Under the pieces are notes generated by a model, which saw nothing but the letters and a program-made list of their open reading frames with translations, had not been told where the DNA came from and made no database searches. From positions 6,170,169 through 6,234,168 of the forward strand of contig NC_087079.1 in the NCBI RefSeq assembly GCF_026151205.1: a DNA stretch of 64,000 bases. Reading direction: 5' to 3'. The DNA comes from Bolinopsis microptera (Eukaryota > Ctenophora > Tentaculata > Lobata > Bolinopsidae). The position numbers and the translations under genes are program-made. Shown one piece after another: positions 44,820-56,858 of the stretch (positions are counted from its first letter, which is position 1; each line of letters starts with the position of its first letter).

Positions 44820-46972
44820 ATTCTGCCGTTTTCTGACAAAAGTGCTTAAGTAACACAAGGTTCATTTTGTGCAAATTGACTTTAAAGATTTCAATTCTGT
44901 AATTGCTCTGGGCTAGCTACTGTCCAATTTAAACTGCACCCACTATGTTTCTAAGGTACTTTGTCGACTTTTGAAACTTCTGACAAGGTTTCATCATCCT
45001 AACTTCTCGGAAAGTGCCTCAAAATCACAAATTATAGTTTAAATTTCTTAGAAAAGTGCTTAAGTACAGTCACATCGGCAAATACTACATGTTCTGATGA
45101 AAATGACCCGTTCAAACCATTGGTCATCGAAAGTAAAACGAAAAATTAGCCTAAAACTGTTGTGATGAAACATTGGTTGTAAATAGGGGACACGCTGAAA
45201 TAGAAAATTTAAAAATTTCGTTTTCTGAGAAAAGTGCTTAAGTACAGCCACATTAGTGGGAACTTTATCTGCGATCATTCTGACCTAAAATTTTACGACA
45301 AATTGATTGGTGGTGGTTTAAGAACACGAAAACACTCCCTTCTCCCCAGCGGATTAAAAAATAGTCGGAATTCTGCCAGCATTTCAACGAAGAGTTGATT
45401 GGTGAAAGTACGGGATAATAATAAATAATTTTCTTTCTTTAGAAATTAAATTAAGAACTCAGATGAGGCTTTCTTCATAAAGACCAATGATTTGCGAATT
45501 ATTGATATCATAACGCGAGGCAAAGAAAAACAAGCGTATAAAAATGTAACATAATTGTTGTACATAAATAAATGGTAAATAATACAAGAAATAGATGTTT
45601 TTTAGTCAAACACTCGATTAAGATCTGTTATATCTGTACTATCAGGTAAATTCATCCAGAATACCCTACTACTCGGGGCCATAAGCCTGCACAGTTTACG
45701 TATATAATGTCTTGTTTTTTGGGAGTAGCTATCCCCCGGGGCTCTTCCTGGGCGAAAGCTATTTTTCAACCTATGGAAATGAGTCTCTCGTCTTTTTGTC
45801 TGAGAAATGGATTGAAATGAAAGGAAACCTCGTCATGATTTGTTTTCCATTCCATTTCTACAGACCCACGCTGGAAACTTACAACTTTAACATCTTTAGT
45901 TTTTTAGTTGCTTGTTCCATAGGACCTTGGCCACGTTTCAAAGTCTGTGCAGTTCATGCTTATCTTGTCCAGGTCAACATCTGGGCTGTTGATAATTGAA
46001 CATAGGGCAGTAAATAAAGTCCAACACTTGTTTTGAGCAGAACAATTGTCTGCCCAAATCTGCTACCATCAATCTTGCCAACTGGCAAAATGTTTTATTG
46101 CCCTTATCCAAGTCGAGGACACATTCTCATCTTTCCTTCCTGCGATTGACTCATTCCAAAGAATCGCTAAAGGAGCTCCGTCTGACCCCAGCCTCGCGAA
46201 GGTCTCGTTAAATGTGACAAGGCGTCTTTAAAAAATCGCCTCCTTGTACTCCGGCATGTGTGGTAGTAAAAGAACTTTCTCCATATCAACAGAAAAGGAG
46301 CAGTGAAGCAAATCGCTTCTATCTCTTTGGTAATGTTCCCTTGCCTGTCGATAATCCCGCCAGTCTCAACTTATAAGAGAATAAAAAATTTTAGAGCAAA
46401 TTATGACGTATATTTTGAAACGTTCTGCTTTGACAAATCGGCAATTTTGACGGCGAAGCTAGCGTTTCTGAAGTTTATGACCATCACCTGCAATCGATCC
46501 GCCGGGAAAATTTAGATTTGTTACCGATTATATAGTTTCAGTTGGCAGAATCAACATTTAATTAAACGTATAATGGCACTTAAGCACTTTTGTGAGAAAA
46601 CGAGCCCGTTTTCACAAAAGTGCTTAAGTGACATAAATTGTTTTTTCCCAGGCCAAAAGACCCACGATCATCAAATTGCCGTCACTAGGCCAGTTTTGGA
46701 CGTAGAAAACAATGCCACCGTTTTCAGTTCCCGAAATGGCACCATTTTTGAAATAAACTGCACCCGTTTTCCAAAATGTTACTTAAGCACTTTTCTCAGA
46801 AAAATTACCATTTTTTGCATTTTAGGGGGTTCCAAAAAGGGGGTTTTGGGGGGTCGGCGAATGTATCCAATGATCCTCAGGGATAGTTCTTGACCCAAAA
46901 ACAAAAGTTAGACCAAAAAACCCGAAATTTCCAAAATGTTACTTAAGCACTTTTGTCAGAAAACGGCAGAAT
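44820..46972. mobile_element. 2.15-kb DNA transposon with TIRs and subterminal repeats
   Basis: The ends are a perfect inverted pair: ATTCTGCCGTTTTCTGACAA...AAAAGTGCTTAAGTAAC and its complement. AAAAGTGCTTAAGT recurs near 45053 and 45233 and, mostly inverted, at 46577, 46614, 46786 and 46939. That is the arrangement of subterminal transposase-binding sites. It is nested inside the 43229-48652 element. The interior carries the transposase relic on the - strand. Confidence 0.8.
45690..46400 (-). pseudogene. Degraded DDE-type transposase
   Basis: Read on the - strand, the order is FSVDMEKVLLLPHMPEYKEA, RRLVTFNETFA, ILWNESIAGRKDENVSSTWI, IWADNCSAQNKCWTLFTALC and a C-terminal part with FQRGSVEMEWKTNHDE. 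The WADNCSAQNK block is the catalytic-aspartate strand of a transposase family common in invertebrate genomes. In-frame stops (at least five) break the frame, so it is inactive. The superfamily is not assigned. Confidence 0.7.
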
Positions 46973-48051
46973 ATATCCGTGGGAACTATTAACTAGTGTG
47001 TAAGTGTGGATCAATAACACTGTTCAGATTTTCGGGCATCAAAAATAAAGTGCAACTCCTATTCGGTTCGTGGGATATATCGCTTCTGGACAAATATTAT
47101 GCGGGCTATATCAGCACGTGCTGTATTAGCGGGATAACAAATATCATCTACCGGCGCTGGCCCGCTGTACTACAAACAGCCCGCTACTGGATATATTGAC
47201 ACAAATTTACTAGCTGTACACTCAAAATTTGAGTCTCAAACCGTATTTGAGTCTAAAATACGGTTACTGAATTTGTGTCGAGCAGGCCTAGTTTTTAGCT
47301 ATAATATCCATCTTAGAAAACCGAATTGAGGATTCCCAGCACTCAAATACAGTTAATAAATACTTTGATGTCCCTATGTTCCAAATTTATGGATTCATCT
47401 ACTGTACACGGCACTGCATTGGGTAATCGTACTGTAGTGCGACACGTACTCTAGTGCGACAAGTACAGCTCTAGTGCGAAGTCCGACAAAAACACCCTCT
47501 TTTGCACTACAGTACGTGTCGCACTACGATCCAATTCCAGGTAGCGTACTCTAGTGCGACACAATATCCTGTCTTATTTCCATGTTCAGGTCAGATCCTC
47601 TTTCGCACTAGAGTGTATGAGTGCCCTTCTTGTGGACCTGATTCGTCGGGTCTTTTCACTTTACTTATTTCGAAGTGATCTTGTGGACCCGATTCGTCGG
47701 TTCACGTCATGTATTTCGAAGTGATCCACTGATCATAATTCCTTCGGCTTCGGGTCAATGATTTTAAATTGAATATTATACAGTCCAGGTATAGCGTACT
47801 GTAGTGCGACAGTGTCGGCCTTGAAAATTCTCTGTCGCACTTCAGGCTCTGCACAGTCACGTTTGCAGTGATGTGCGCTAACAGGAGTGTCAACCAATCT
47901 GTAAGTAGCCCTAACACAGTCATATGATAATAATTAGTTCATCATAAAACCGCTATGAATAAAACTGCGGACTAGAAATACCGCTTATACTCTTATAGAA
48001 GTCCCGATACAATCCTTGATACTGGTTAATATACGTATTCGTTAATGTTAG
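46973..48051. other. Inner part of the 43229-48652 element with TAGTGCGAC repeats
   Basis: GTACT(G/C)TAGTGCGACA and its complement occur about seven times at 47428-47860, some facing each other, which makes a small foldback cluster. A GTGATCTTGTGGACCCGATT-type direct duplication lies at about 47630-47725. No gene is recognised. Confidence 0.6.
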
Positions 48052-48652
48052 CAAATGTTTGAGAAAATGGTTTTCGTCTTCTGAGCTAGAGATCTTTCCT
48101 TCACGAGCCCGATAATAAGCTGAGAACTAGTGGCGAGAGAGACTGGTGCCACTCGATAAGCCGGTATAATAGCATCTATGACATTCAAGTACATTTTAAA
48201 GCAATTTGCCCTTGAGTATGATAATTATAACCAGTTTAATCTTGTTCAGCGTACTCGAAAACATAGGGTTACAAGGTTTTCGCTTCGATTTTCATCCATA
48301 AAAAGTCCTTATATTTTCGATTCTCTGCAGGCCAGCTGTGTTTAATAATAAATTAGATGTCCCTTACACGCACCTAGCGTACACACCTTACACACGTGTG
48401 CAGTGATGTGGGCTAATCAGACAGACGCACTCTAAACGTGATCTCTCCTGCTATATATGCAAGCCTCTTGATTTATAACCAAAACAAATCTCCTTCATAA
48501 CGTCCATTGGACGCGCGCCAGTCACGTGCGAGCAGTCAGGTGCAGCGTGACTGCCAATCAGATTTTGTTCTATTTTGAGCTGTGCTCTTATTATGATCTA
48601 TTTTAGTCTGTGCTCGGGTCCTTATTTTACTTCCTACTTGTGTGGCCAATTG

Positions 48653-50391
48653 TTGATTGTTTATTCATAACTTAAAGTTAAACTTGTATAATTTATATAA
48701 ATGTGTTCATTGCATGCAGTTAATTGAAACGCATCCCTAGAAGTCTTCAACATCTTTCTAATAGTATCACAAAATCAGTTTTGGCCAATAACTCCAAAAT
48801 TAGTGTATTATTACTATTAGTGGTATATCTGCTATTTGATCAGTTATTCGCTATTTAGTATTTAAAACGAATATTGCCAAGAGTTCATTGCCGCTCATGA
48901 TTGAGCTGTTACGCTATTAACGTTAGCTTGCTGTGCCGGATGAGGTTGACTAAGAGTTAGAATACATCTTCATTAGACACAATAGACAGAGACTAAAGTA
49001 AAAGATGACCTGTCTGGTGTTTTCTAGACCCTCATTTAGGTTAAATGACCCCGCCTGCCGAGCTTCGGGAGAACACGAAGTTTCTACTCTTTGGTCATTG
49101 TTTCTCTCTCTCATTTCGGGTGCGATCCGAGTTTTCAAATAAAATGGGTTGCAATTTTTACTAGGGCAGATATATAGTAGCAGATACATGTTACATACCG
49201 TACCAGATACATTTTTTCTAAGAAGTTGAATTTTGTAATTTCATTTTATTGATCGATTTACTTAACTTGAAGTTGAAGTGGTATAAAAACTATAACCCTT
49301 TCGTTAGTAATAGTATAGGGCAGTCTGCAAGAGGATTCAAGATTCTTTTAAGCTTGGTTCCTCCTTGGGAAGATCTTCAGTTTCGGACTGAAATTAAAAT
49401 ATAATTTACTCGAAAGCAGTAAACAAAAGAGATTTAATTTCGCAAATAAAGATCTGAACACTATCGTTAATCTCCTACAAACCTATTTCATATTTCATAG
49501 GGTCCCGGCATTTTCTTCAGAATTGGGTTTTTATATAAATATCTATACTCTATATAATACTAAATGCTATTGTACGTGCACCAATTTGAAACATTTTCAA
49601 ACCCCAATCTCAACAAAAGTCTAATCTAAAATTGCGTGGGGATGCCTCAAACTAATCCCAGTCTCGGCAGGTCATCATGTCAGGTAATTTGGTGGTGCAC
49701 CATTGTGGCTTACTCAGACGTCCATCATATCATAAATGCGTTTTGAAAGTCAGTACACATACGCTGGTATGGGGCCATGTTAAGATGTTCTCGGCAATGT
49801 GTGCTCTTGTCACTTTTTACTACATTTCAGCGGCCAATATATTTTATTTGTATCTCCCTCTCCAGCCTCGATAAGAGTGGATAGTGTACAATGAGTGCCT
49901 CGACTAGCTAAGGTTCACGGTTGAATGAGGTGATGTAATATAGTTCAGACAGTAGAGGCTATAATACGTGCAGTTCCCTGGATATTATGAGGGGAGTGAT
50001 AGTTTATCATCATCACGTGGAGGAACGGTCTGCACTGCACGTGCGTCTCTGGTGCAATTTTAATGGTAACTATCTGACAAGAGTCAACTTCAAGAGTCAA
50101 CTTCAAGACCCTGTACTCCGTTTTAATTGAGGGTTCGTGTCATGCGGAACTTTGCTATACTCGAGCTATATTTGAATCAAAATCATTGTTAGATCGAACA
50201 CCGGTTTTCTGTGTTTTCTGTGTTATATATATAACTAAACGTCTAAAATGGGCGGGAGCCTGTTTAGCGACACCTTTGTCTTAACTCTATATTTTAGACC
50301 TCCATCTGTTTGGTCAGTGTTTCGGCTTGTTGACTGTAGATGCACACATCACACATCCTCCCTTGATTTGTAAACTATAAATATATATAAT
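48653..50391. other. Intergenic DNA, nothing recognised
   Basis: AT-rich sequence. The frames at 48950-49189 (-) and 49677-49874 (+) are short, lack recognised domains and lack splice context. Confidence 0.4.
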
Positions 50392-50409
50392 AGATGTGGA
50401 TACTGGCGG

Positions 50410-50640
50410 GGAGGTGATCATTGTTTGTTTACGTTTTAGTGGCGCCTCTATTAAGCAGGTCAAAGAGGTGATTATTGTTTGTTTACGTTTTAGGTGGCGC
50501 CTCTATTAAGCAGGTCAAAGAGGTGATCATTGTTTGTTTACGTTTTAGTGGCGCCTCTATTAAGCAGGTCAAAGAGGTGATCATTGTTTGTTTACGTTTT
50601 AAGTGGCGCCTCTATTAAGCAGGTTGAAGATGTGATGCAA
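50410..50640. repeat. Tandem repeat, 4 units of 55-58 bp, at the arm end
   Basis: The unit contains TGTTTGTTTACGTTTTAG and GGCGCCTCTATTAAGCAGGT. Only two units remain in the opposite arm (about 52738-52855). Confidence 0.85.
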
Positions 50641-51408
50641 ATTTTGTATTATCGAAGGCTTGTAACACTTGTTACGCCTTCTTGTTACCCCCCTTTGAAG
50701 GTCCCGAATTATTTTCTGAACGAAAGCTCAAAAATAACCGAGAAATCGACCTTCGTATTAACTCATTTTGATGACTGTTTCTGACCTAAAATTGCACGAA
50801 AAATCGATTTAACTAGGTTTCAGAACTTATAAACACTTCCTAATCCCTCAAAATTGATGTTTTATAGTTAATACGAGCAACAAGCAACATATATTTTGAT
50901 CCTTCGGTTCTACTCATGACCTAAGGAGTTAAGCTGAAACCGAAAGAGCGAGGCAATCCTCACCTTAACTGATCAAACTGGTACTAACACAATTTTCAGA
51001 TAGAAATGTTCTTTGCGATACGTTTATTGCAGCTTTGCAACTTGAGTGAAGACCAGAGTACGAAAAAAAAAAAAAAAAACTGGAGGCAAAGGAATATATT
51101 ATATCCATGAGTGCTCCCTAGCTTAACTGGGACGGTAAGTGTTTGAAAACAGAAACTAGGACACGAATTCTCTGACAAGAAATTTATGTTACAGTAGCAG
51201 GCACTTGCGGTGTACACAAGGACGGACATGGTTTTACCCATGAGAACTAGTACTACCTACTAGTTCAACATGATGCAGTATATTTTTACCAGGGTAGACA
51301 CTTCAAATTTCAATTTGTGTGTTGTAATTAGTCATTGCCGTTTTAAATATGTAAACTTGGAATCATTCAAATTAAATTAATTAACATTCACAATCAGAAA
51401 CATTATAT

Positions 51409-51661
51409 TTATTTTTTTAAACAGATGCTTTCATGTTTGTTTTTTGTATAACCAACATTAAATTTTATACTACAGTGAGTACAGGAGTAGGGTTTTTCTC
51501 CTGTGTGAATTCTCATATGCACTGTGAGATTACTGTTTCTAGTGAACCGCTTACCACACACACCACACTCGTGGTCTGTGTGGTCGTTGTACATGTGAGT
51601 AGTGAGAGTATGTTTCTGAACAGTAGTATAGTCACAATGTGTACACTTGTACCAACTATAA
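51409..51661 (-). CDS. Orphan terminal exon with C2H2 zinc fingers
   Basis: On the - strand, after an acceptor-like TTGTTTAG at about 51662, the frame reads [19 protein letters not shown], then [20 protein letters not shown], the HTGEKP linker and [19 protein letters not shown], and stops at 51409-51411. That is three C-x2-C-x12-H-x3/5-H fingers, intact and DNA-binding in type. The frame also stays open upstream to 51729, so the exon could be longer. It lies between the arms of the 50392-52864 inverted repeat; no other exon of the gene was found. Confidence 0.65.
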
Positions 51662-52864
51662 CTAAACAATGTTAATATTCTGTTCATGATTGGACGGTAA
51701 GAACCACAGTCAGTTGGAGGAGCGACCACAGCCTATCGTAAGCAGCACCCCACCCCCCCCCCCAACAGTTTGTATTGTACGTGGGGTCGTGGGCAGTGGG
51801 CACGGTTATATATTGTAACGATCACACTATTTTTAGTTCATGACGTAATCATGGCGTGTGTACCGCGGTGCCGATATCGCACGCTGACCTTGCCGAGCCA
51901 AGCTTTGGTAGAGATAACAATTTGAACAGAGGGTCAAATACAGATAAGGAAAGTAAACATACGATATCCATCCGCTTACTCTTCCTGTTTGTGATTGGAC
52001 AGATCGGTGTCACGTGACATAACACCTCTATTACAATTGGTCGCTCGTTTAGGATCACGGAGCACATCAGGTCGTCAGAATAAATTTAATTCAGCTGTTA
52101 GTATGATTGTTATATTATTGTGGTGTTCGTAACCTACCTTTATTATGTTTCTTTTGACTTTGTTATCATGCTCTGCTCTGGAAATTGTGATATTACCTGT
52201 TCAATTTGTTAAGGAGACGATCTCCTTGTTGTTATGTTGCAGGATCAGAATGTTCGTGAGGAACAGTCACCAAAAGTGAGTTGCTTACCTGCTGTGTGTT
52301 TTCGTACTCTGGTCTTCACTCAAGTTGCAAAGCTGCAATAAACGTATCGCAAAGAACATTTCTATCTGAAAATTGTGTTAGTACCAGTTTGATCAGTTAA
52401 GGTGAGGATTGCCTCGCTCTTTCGGTTTCAGCTTAACTCCTTAGGTCATGAGTAGAACCGAAGGATCAAAATATATGTTGCTTGTTGCTCGTATTAACTA
52501 TAAAACATCAATTTTGAGGGATTAGGAAGTGTTTATAGCTTCTGAAACCTAGTTAAATCGATTTTTCGTGCAATTTTAGGTCAGAAACAGTCATCAAAAT
52601 GAGTTAATACGAAGGTCGATTTCTCGGTTATTTTTGAGCTTTCGTTCAGAAAATAATTCGGGACCTTCAAAGGGGGGTAACAAGAAGGCGTAACAAGTGT
52701 TACAAGCCTTCGATAATACAAAATTTGCATCACATCTTCAACCTGCTTAATAGAGGCGCCACCTAAAACGTAAACAAACAATGATCACCTCTTTGACCTG
52801 CTTAATAGAGGCGCCACTAAAACGTAAACAAACAATGATCACCTCCCCGCCAGTATCCACATCT

Positions 52865-54436
52865 TAGTCTTAACTTTAAGCTTTCAATGTACAATCTACA
52901 CTTAAATAGATCTGAACCACATTCGGTAGACCTGGTATAGAATTTCAATAACGTGCGAGTTGTTACAAATCTCAGAATCATGAGTCTGAGTCTTGAAAGC
53001 TTATAATCATATTGGTACGCCCATAATCATTTTCATTTTTCTCAATCAGTAACCGGTGGCATATGTTACTATGTCTTGGAAACTAGCCAAGTTATTAGAC
53101 TCGATCACGTTTTATCATCTCCAACTCTCAATCATATTCATGGCCTTCTTACGCGTGGGTCTTGCTTATTATAATTTAAAGTGTTACATTACCATAGCGT
53201 TGTAAGCTAGGCCTTCAGTTGAACTTGATGAATCTTTGAATCAGCTCTTCATTTACTTTGAAACTCGTTTCTTCGCGGCATGAACCTAGATGAGGAGGTG
53301 GTGGGTTTGGGGACGTTCAGTGATATTTATTTGTCTTGATGTCTCTACTGCACCAGACGGCGTTAATTTAATTCCAAACACGCTGATATAAGTCATTGTG
53401 ATAATTATTCTTGTGTTATTATGTTTTGAAGATAAACGGTTTGGCGATTGATTACAAGCCGCATGGAGGTTGACGGAGGTTTATTGTATCTAACAGCTCC
53501 GTCTTGGAAATTTAACACGACACGTTTTCGTGCCACGGATAATATTATTGTATGTTTATTATATTGGCTATACTTTGATGATATCAGGAACATGTTTGCC
53601 TTGTTTCGATGTTAATAGGAACTTCCGACCGTTTAATATTTGAAGTACCTATTTAGATTTTGTTTCGGTTTTATAGTGCCTCATTTCACTTGATGTTTAT
53701 CTAAAATAATATCACATTTGATACGATCAAGTTTACTTAGTTAAGCTTACTTTTATTGGTAGAGTTAGCTTCTTTTGATTCTTCTATCATTTAGCCTTAT
53801 TCAGCATCCAAGATCATGAAAACGAGTACACATTAATAAAACAAATTGTTCTTATATAGTTATCCAGTTTTACAATACCAACAGTTACAAAAATGACAAA
53901 TGATCATTGTCCAGAAACTCCCTGAACACCATTACCGAGCTTTACCCAATTTTCGATTCCCTAGAAACTTCCAAAGCCTCATTATCGAGCTCCCTCAAAA
54001 GGGTCGCACTACAACGCCCTCACATACTTCGGATACCTCACATACTCTCGCGCTGTTTAAGTCCTTATCCACCATGTTATCGTTCGTGTTCACGTATGCT
54101 TCATTGCTTCGTTCCTGACCACATTTCCCGCCATTTTATAGATAAGTAGATAGATAACCCTCTCCAGCATATCATCTCTAGAGCTAATCCTGTAAAAGCT
54201 GATATCACCCATGCTCAGTGGCGTAACGTTGCCTGTTGGCGCCCCCCCCCCCCCGCCCCGCCGAAAATGCGCCCCCCTGTTGGCGCCCTTCCCCTTTTGG
54301 CGCCCCTCCCTAAAATTGAACAAATTAGGTGATTTTAGAGGATACGCTGGTAAAATTTCTAAAAAAGTGTGTTTCTAGATCAAAACGCGCAGTTTTGCTA
54401 ATACCTTTCGTTACGCCACTGAACACTCAATCATAC
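52865..54436. other. Interval with no recognised gene
   Basis: AT-rich. A C11-14 tract and GGCGCCCC repeats occur at 54240-54310. The remaining exons of the calcium-sensor gene would be expected on the - strand here, but I see no EF-hand 3 or 4 coding sequence. Confidence 0.45.
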
Positions 54437-54754
54437 TCAACACTCACTGAAGCTTCTGCTCAAGCAAACCTTGAATTTGGTAACCGACATCGCAGTGATA
54501 TACGACCTGAAATCAACATCCGCCTTGTTAGCATTGAAGTTGCTGAAGACATCCTCAGAGAGCTTTGCAGCGTCTCCGAAAGGAAAGAAGTTTCCGTATA
54601 TCTTCTTGAACTCCTCCACTGTGAGTGTGCTGTCTTGATGACAGTCGATCAGGAACCTAATATACCATTCTCGTAGCTCATTCTCCGGAAATTCTGTTAT
54701 TTCACCCAAGTCTGACTTGTCCTCCGCTTTCAGTTTACTGATCGGCTTTCCCAT
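54437..54754 (-). CDS. Neuronal calcium sensor (NCS)-like N-terminal exon, degenerate EF-hand
   Basis: The frame starts MGKPISKLK, as in the NCS family (recoverin, neurocalcin, hippocalcin, NCS-1) where Gly2 is myristoylated. It continues FPENELREWYIRFLIDCHQD, FKKIYGNFFPFGDAAKLSED and DVDFRSYITAMSVT. EF1 is degenerate, as usual for the family. The EF2 loop reads NANKADVDF, one residue short and lacking the first Asp and the conserved Gly, so it should not bind calcium. A donor may lie near 54441 (CA|GTGAGT) or at AAG|GTTTGC. Exons for EF3/EF4 were not found, so this is a diverged gene with distant exons or a remnant. A TATA box lies at 54786-54793. Confidence 0.6.
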   Translation of the reverse strand: MGKPISKLKAEDKSDLGEITEFPENELREWYIRFLIDCHQDSTLTVEEFKKIYGNFFPFGDAAKLSEDVFSNFNANKADVDFRSYITAMSVTKFKVCLSRSFSEC

Positions 54755-54785
54755 GTTAACTAGAGTAATCTAGGTGAAGTTAAAG

Positions 54786-54793
54786 TATTTATA
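54786..54793 (-). promoter_or_regulatory. TATA box upstream of the NCS-like exon
   Basis: TATAAATA on the - strand, about 32-39 bp upstream of the ATG at 54752-54754. Confidence 0.4.
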
Positions 54794-55529
54794 AGGGGGA
54801 GGGGAGGGGGGAAGGAGGGTTTATACCCCCCAGACTCAGACCAAAAAAGAAAGTTATCTGGTTGATGATCACTTAATTATTAATACGAGATAGCATTATT
54901 TAAATTATATAAATGTTCATAATAACTACATCAAACTGTAACTGATGATAACATGCAAACTATGAACTACTCAACAGTTGCATGCAAGTACATATTTGTG
55001 CTTACTGCTTTCTATTTTCTGACCAGTATTGATGACAACTAGATACAATCAGGAATACTAGATATCAGCTGTTAGACGCTGCGACGCTGCGACAAGAAGC
55101 ATCATTTTATAACCGGGTTATAAAATCATGATTCTCGTCGTAGCTCGTAGCTACGAGGATTGAGGAATGGACAGTTAAAAATATCAGTCATGCAATCCGG
55201 ATACATAATCCGGACATGTGGCCGGATATATAATTCCGACATGTGGCCGGATATCATTTTGAAAGCTGCTCCTTCCCTGGCTCCAAATCTTACATATGCC
55301 GATTGCCACAAAGCTCCGGGTCCGATGCTGCACTGTTGATGGTTCCAATAGTTACAATTAACATGAAACACTCCGTAACCAACAGGGTTTATGCAATACA
55401 CCTCAACAAGACAGTTCGGGTACATGTGCTAATTACAGAATTAAAAGCTAACACTATCAGATCCAGTATGATCCTAACCTTCAGTATGTGATCCCAACTC
55501 TATAAATATATCACTATGTACCTACAGGT

Positions 55530-55800
55530 ACAGTAGTACCCCGATATACCACGCGGAGTTTAGGAGAATGGAAAAAACCATGGTTTGCGGTATATCGTGA
55601 TTTCGATTGATTGCATTATGTATGTTAAGCTCTATTTGGGGGAATTTCACCTAATGTTATATGAACTCAAATCAACACCAAATAAGACATGAGCTATGAT
55701 AATTTACATTACTTGCACAACACGAGCTAATTAAATACAATTTGAGAAAAGGAATTGAGGCCCGTTATGTCGAGGTACCTGGTATAGAGAGGCAAGGTAT
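55530..55800. repeat. Possible pogo/Tigger-type MITE
   Basis: It begins ACAGTAGTACCCCGATATAC and ends with GGTATAGAGAGGCAAGG. Related ACCTCTCTATACCG words occur in the arms at 59967-60260 and 60966-61237. The resemblance to pogo-type termini (CAG...CC...CTATA) is suggestive only. Confidence 0.35.
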
Positions 55801-55986
55801 ATTCTAGTAGAGTCTAGACGTTTGCTGCATAGTATATAATATTATATAATGAGTTAGATAATGTAGCTGGTTACCCCCCCCCCCCTCCCTCTCAATCTCT
55901 CAATCTGCTAATAACATCATGATCTTACCTCTCCAGTCTCCAGTCTCCATGGCCGGGTACAGTGTGGAAATATCAAGATGAAGCAG

Positions 55987-55989
<3 letters not shown>

Positions 55990-56064
<75 letters not shown>
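55990..56064. repeat. (GA)37 microsatellite
   Basis: A pure AG/GA dinucleotide run of about 75 bp; the RERE frame through it is an artefact. Confidence 0.95.
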
Positions 56065-56067
<3 letters not shown>

Positions 56068-56775
56068 GATTAATCGTAAAAACGTCTGTACAGTTATGTG
56101 GTTCAGCTCGAGTGGAATGTTGCCAGTGTTGGTTTTTCTACTAGAAGTGATTAGTTTGGCTGCCTGGCCATGCAGTCTTCATTTCACACTGGATCTTTTA
56201 TTTCCGCTCCTTTTTAGATTAATGGTTATCGAAAACGTCCACTATCAATGAGCTAGCTGGTATAATGATTTGTTCTTCACTGTACTCCTTTTTCGCTTTC
56301 AAAATTCTATTTCTAATAAGTATACGAATCATTACGTCCCCTCCAAAGTTGTATTTCGCACGGATACTTGCAGGTGATTATAATTTATAATTTACTGAAG
56401 CTCAAACAAGCCTCTGTAATTAAATTGATAATTTCTCGGCCGTGTGTTATTAATATTAGTCTCGTCTTGAATAAAGCACTAATGCAAATGTGAGACTATA
56501 TGTGTGGTTTAATTTTAGTAGTTTAATGTTACTTTTTTAGTAGTTTAGTTGCAGTAGTTTAATTTGAGTGGGAAATTACTATGGTTACTACTACTAGTTA
56601 ACAAATGTATTAAATCATTAAAAACTTAATTCAAATTTATGTAACAAATATTACTGGTAGTTTTGCTGCGCGAGTTTTAATTTAAATTGGTGTTTAAATT
56701 AGACTCTATTGAAGGTTGGTCTGCACGGAGCCTACCAATGTCGATTGCCTGCTTTGATAGCCACACACCCTTTTG

Positions 56776-56858
56776 TAGGTTTTTAACCTACCAAGACGCG
56801 CGCCGAATTGGACTCGTCGACGGTTCTTGGAACAAGTAATTTACGAGTATCACCTGCT
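56776..56858. repeat. Solo terminal repeat of the TTAA-type MITE
   Basis: TAGGTTTTTAACCTACCAAG, CGCCGAATTGGACTCGTCGA and TTACGAGTATCACCTGCTAA match one arm of the element at 29106-29820 with several substitutions. The partner arm is absent. Confidence 0.65.

Larger units (their letters stand above)
43229..48652. mobile_element. 5.4-kb inverted-repeat element with about 600-bp arms
   Basis: Arms 43229-43845 and 48052-48652 are inverted copies with high identity, differing by a few indels (for example about 25 bp inserted near 48455-48480). The outer ends read CAATTGGCCACACAAGTAGG and the inverse. Inside are a host-like terminal exon (43924-44244, - strand), a complete TIR transposon (44820-46972) and a CTAGTGCGAC repeat block (47428-47860). 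The outer element has no transposase of its own that I can see. Confidence 0.8.
50392..52864. mobile_element. 2.5-kb inverted-repeat element with 0.57-0.68-kb arms
   Basis: Arms 50392-51066 and 52299-52864 are inverted copies; a 66-codon frame differs by one residue between them. Outer ends read AGATGTGGATACTGGCGGGG. The left arm carries four tandem copies of a 55-58 bp unit (GGTGATCATTGTTTGTTTAC... GGCGCCTCTATTAAGCAGG), the right arm two, which explains the length difference. A zinc-finger exon lies in the 1.2-kb centre. No transposase is seen. Confidence 0.8.

Noticed and set aside
55126-55425. 99-codon minus-strand frame
   Set aside because: It includes a local GGCCGGATAT duplication and has no recognised domain or splice context.
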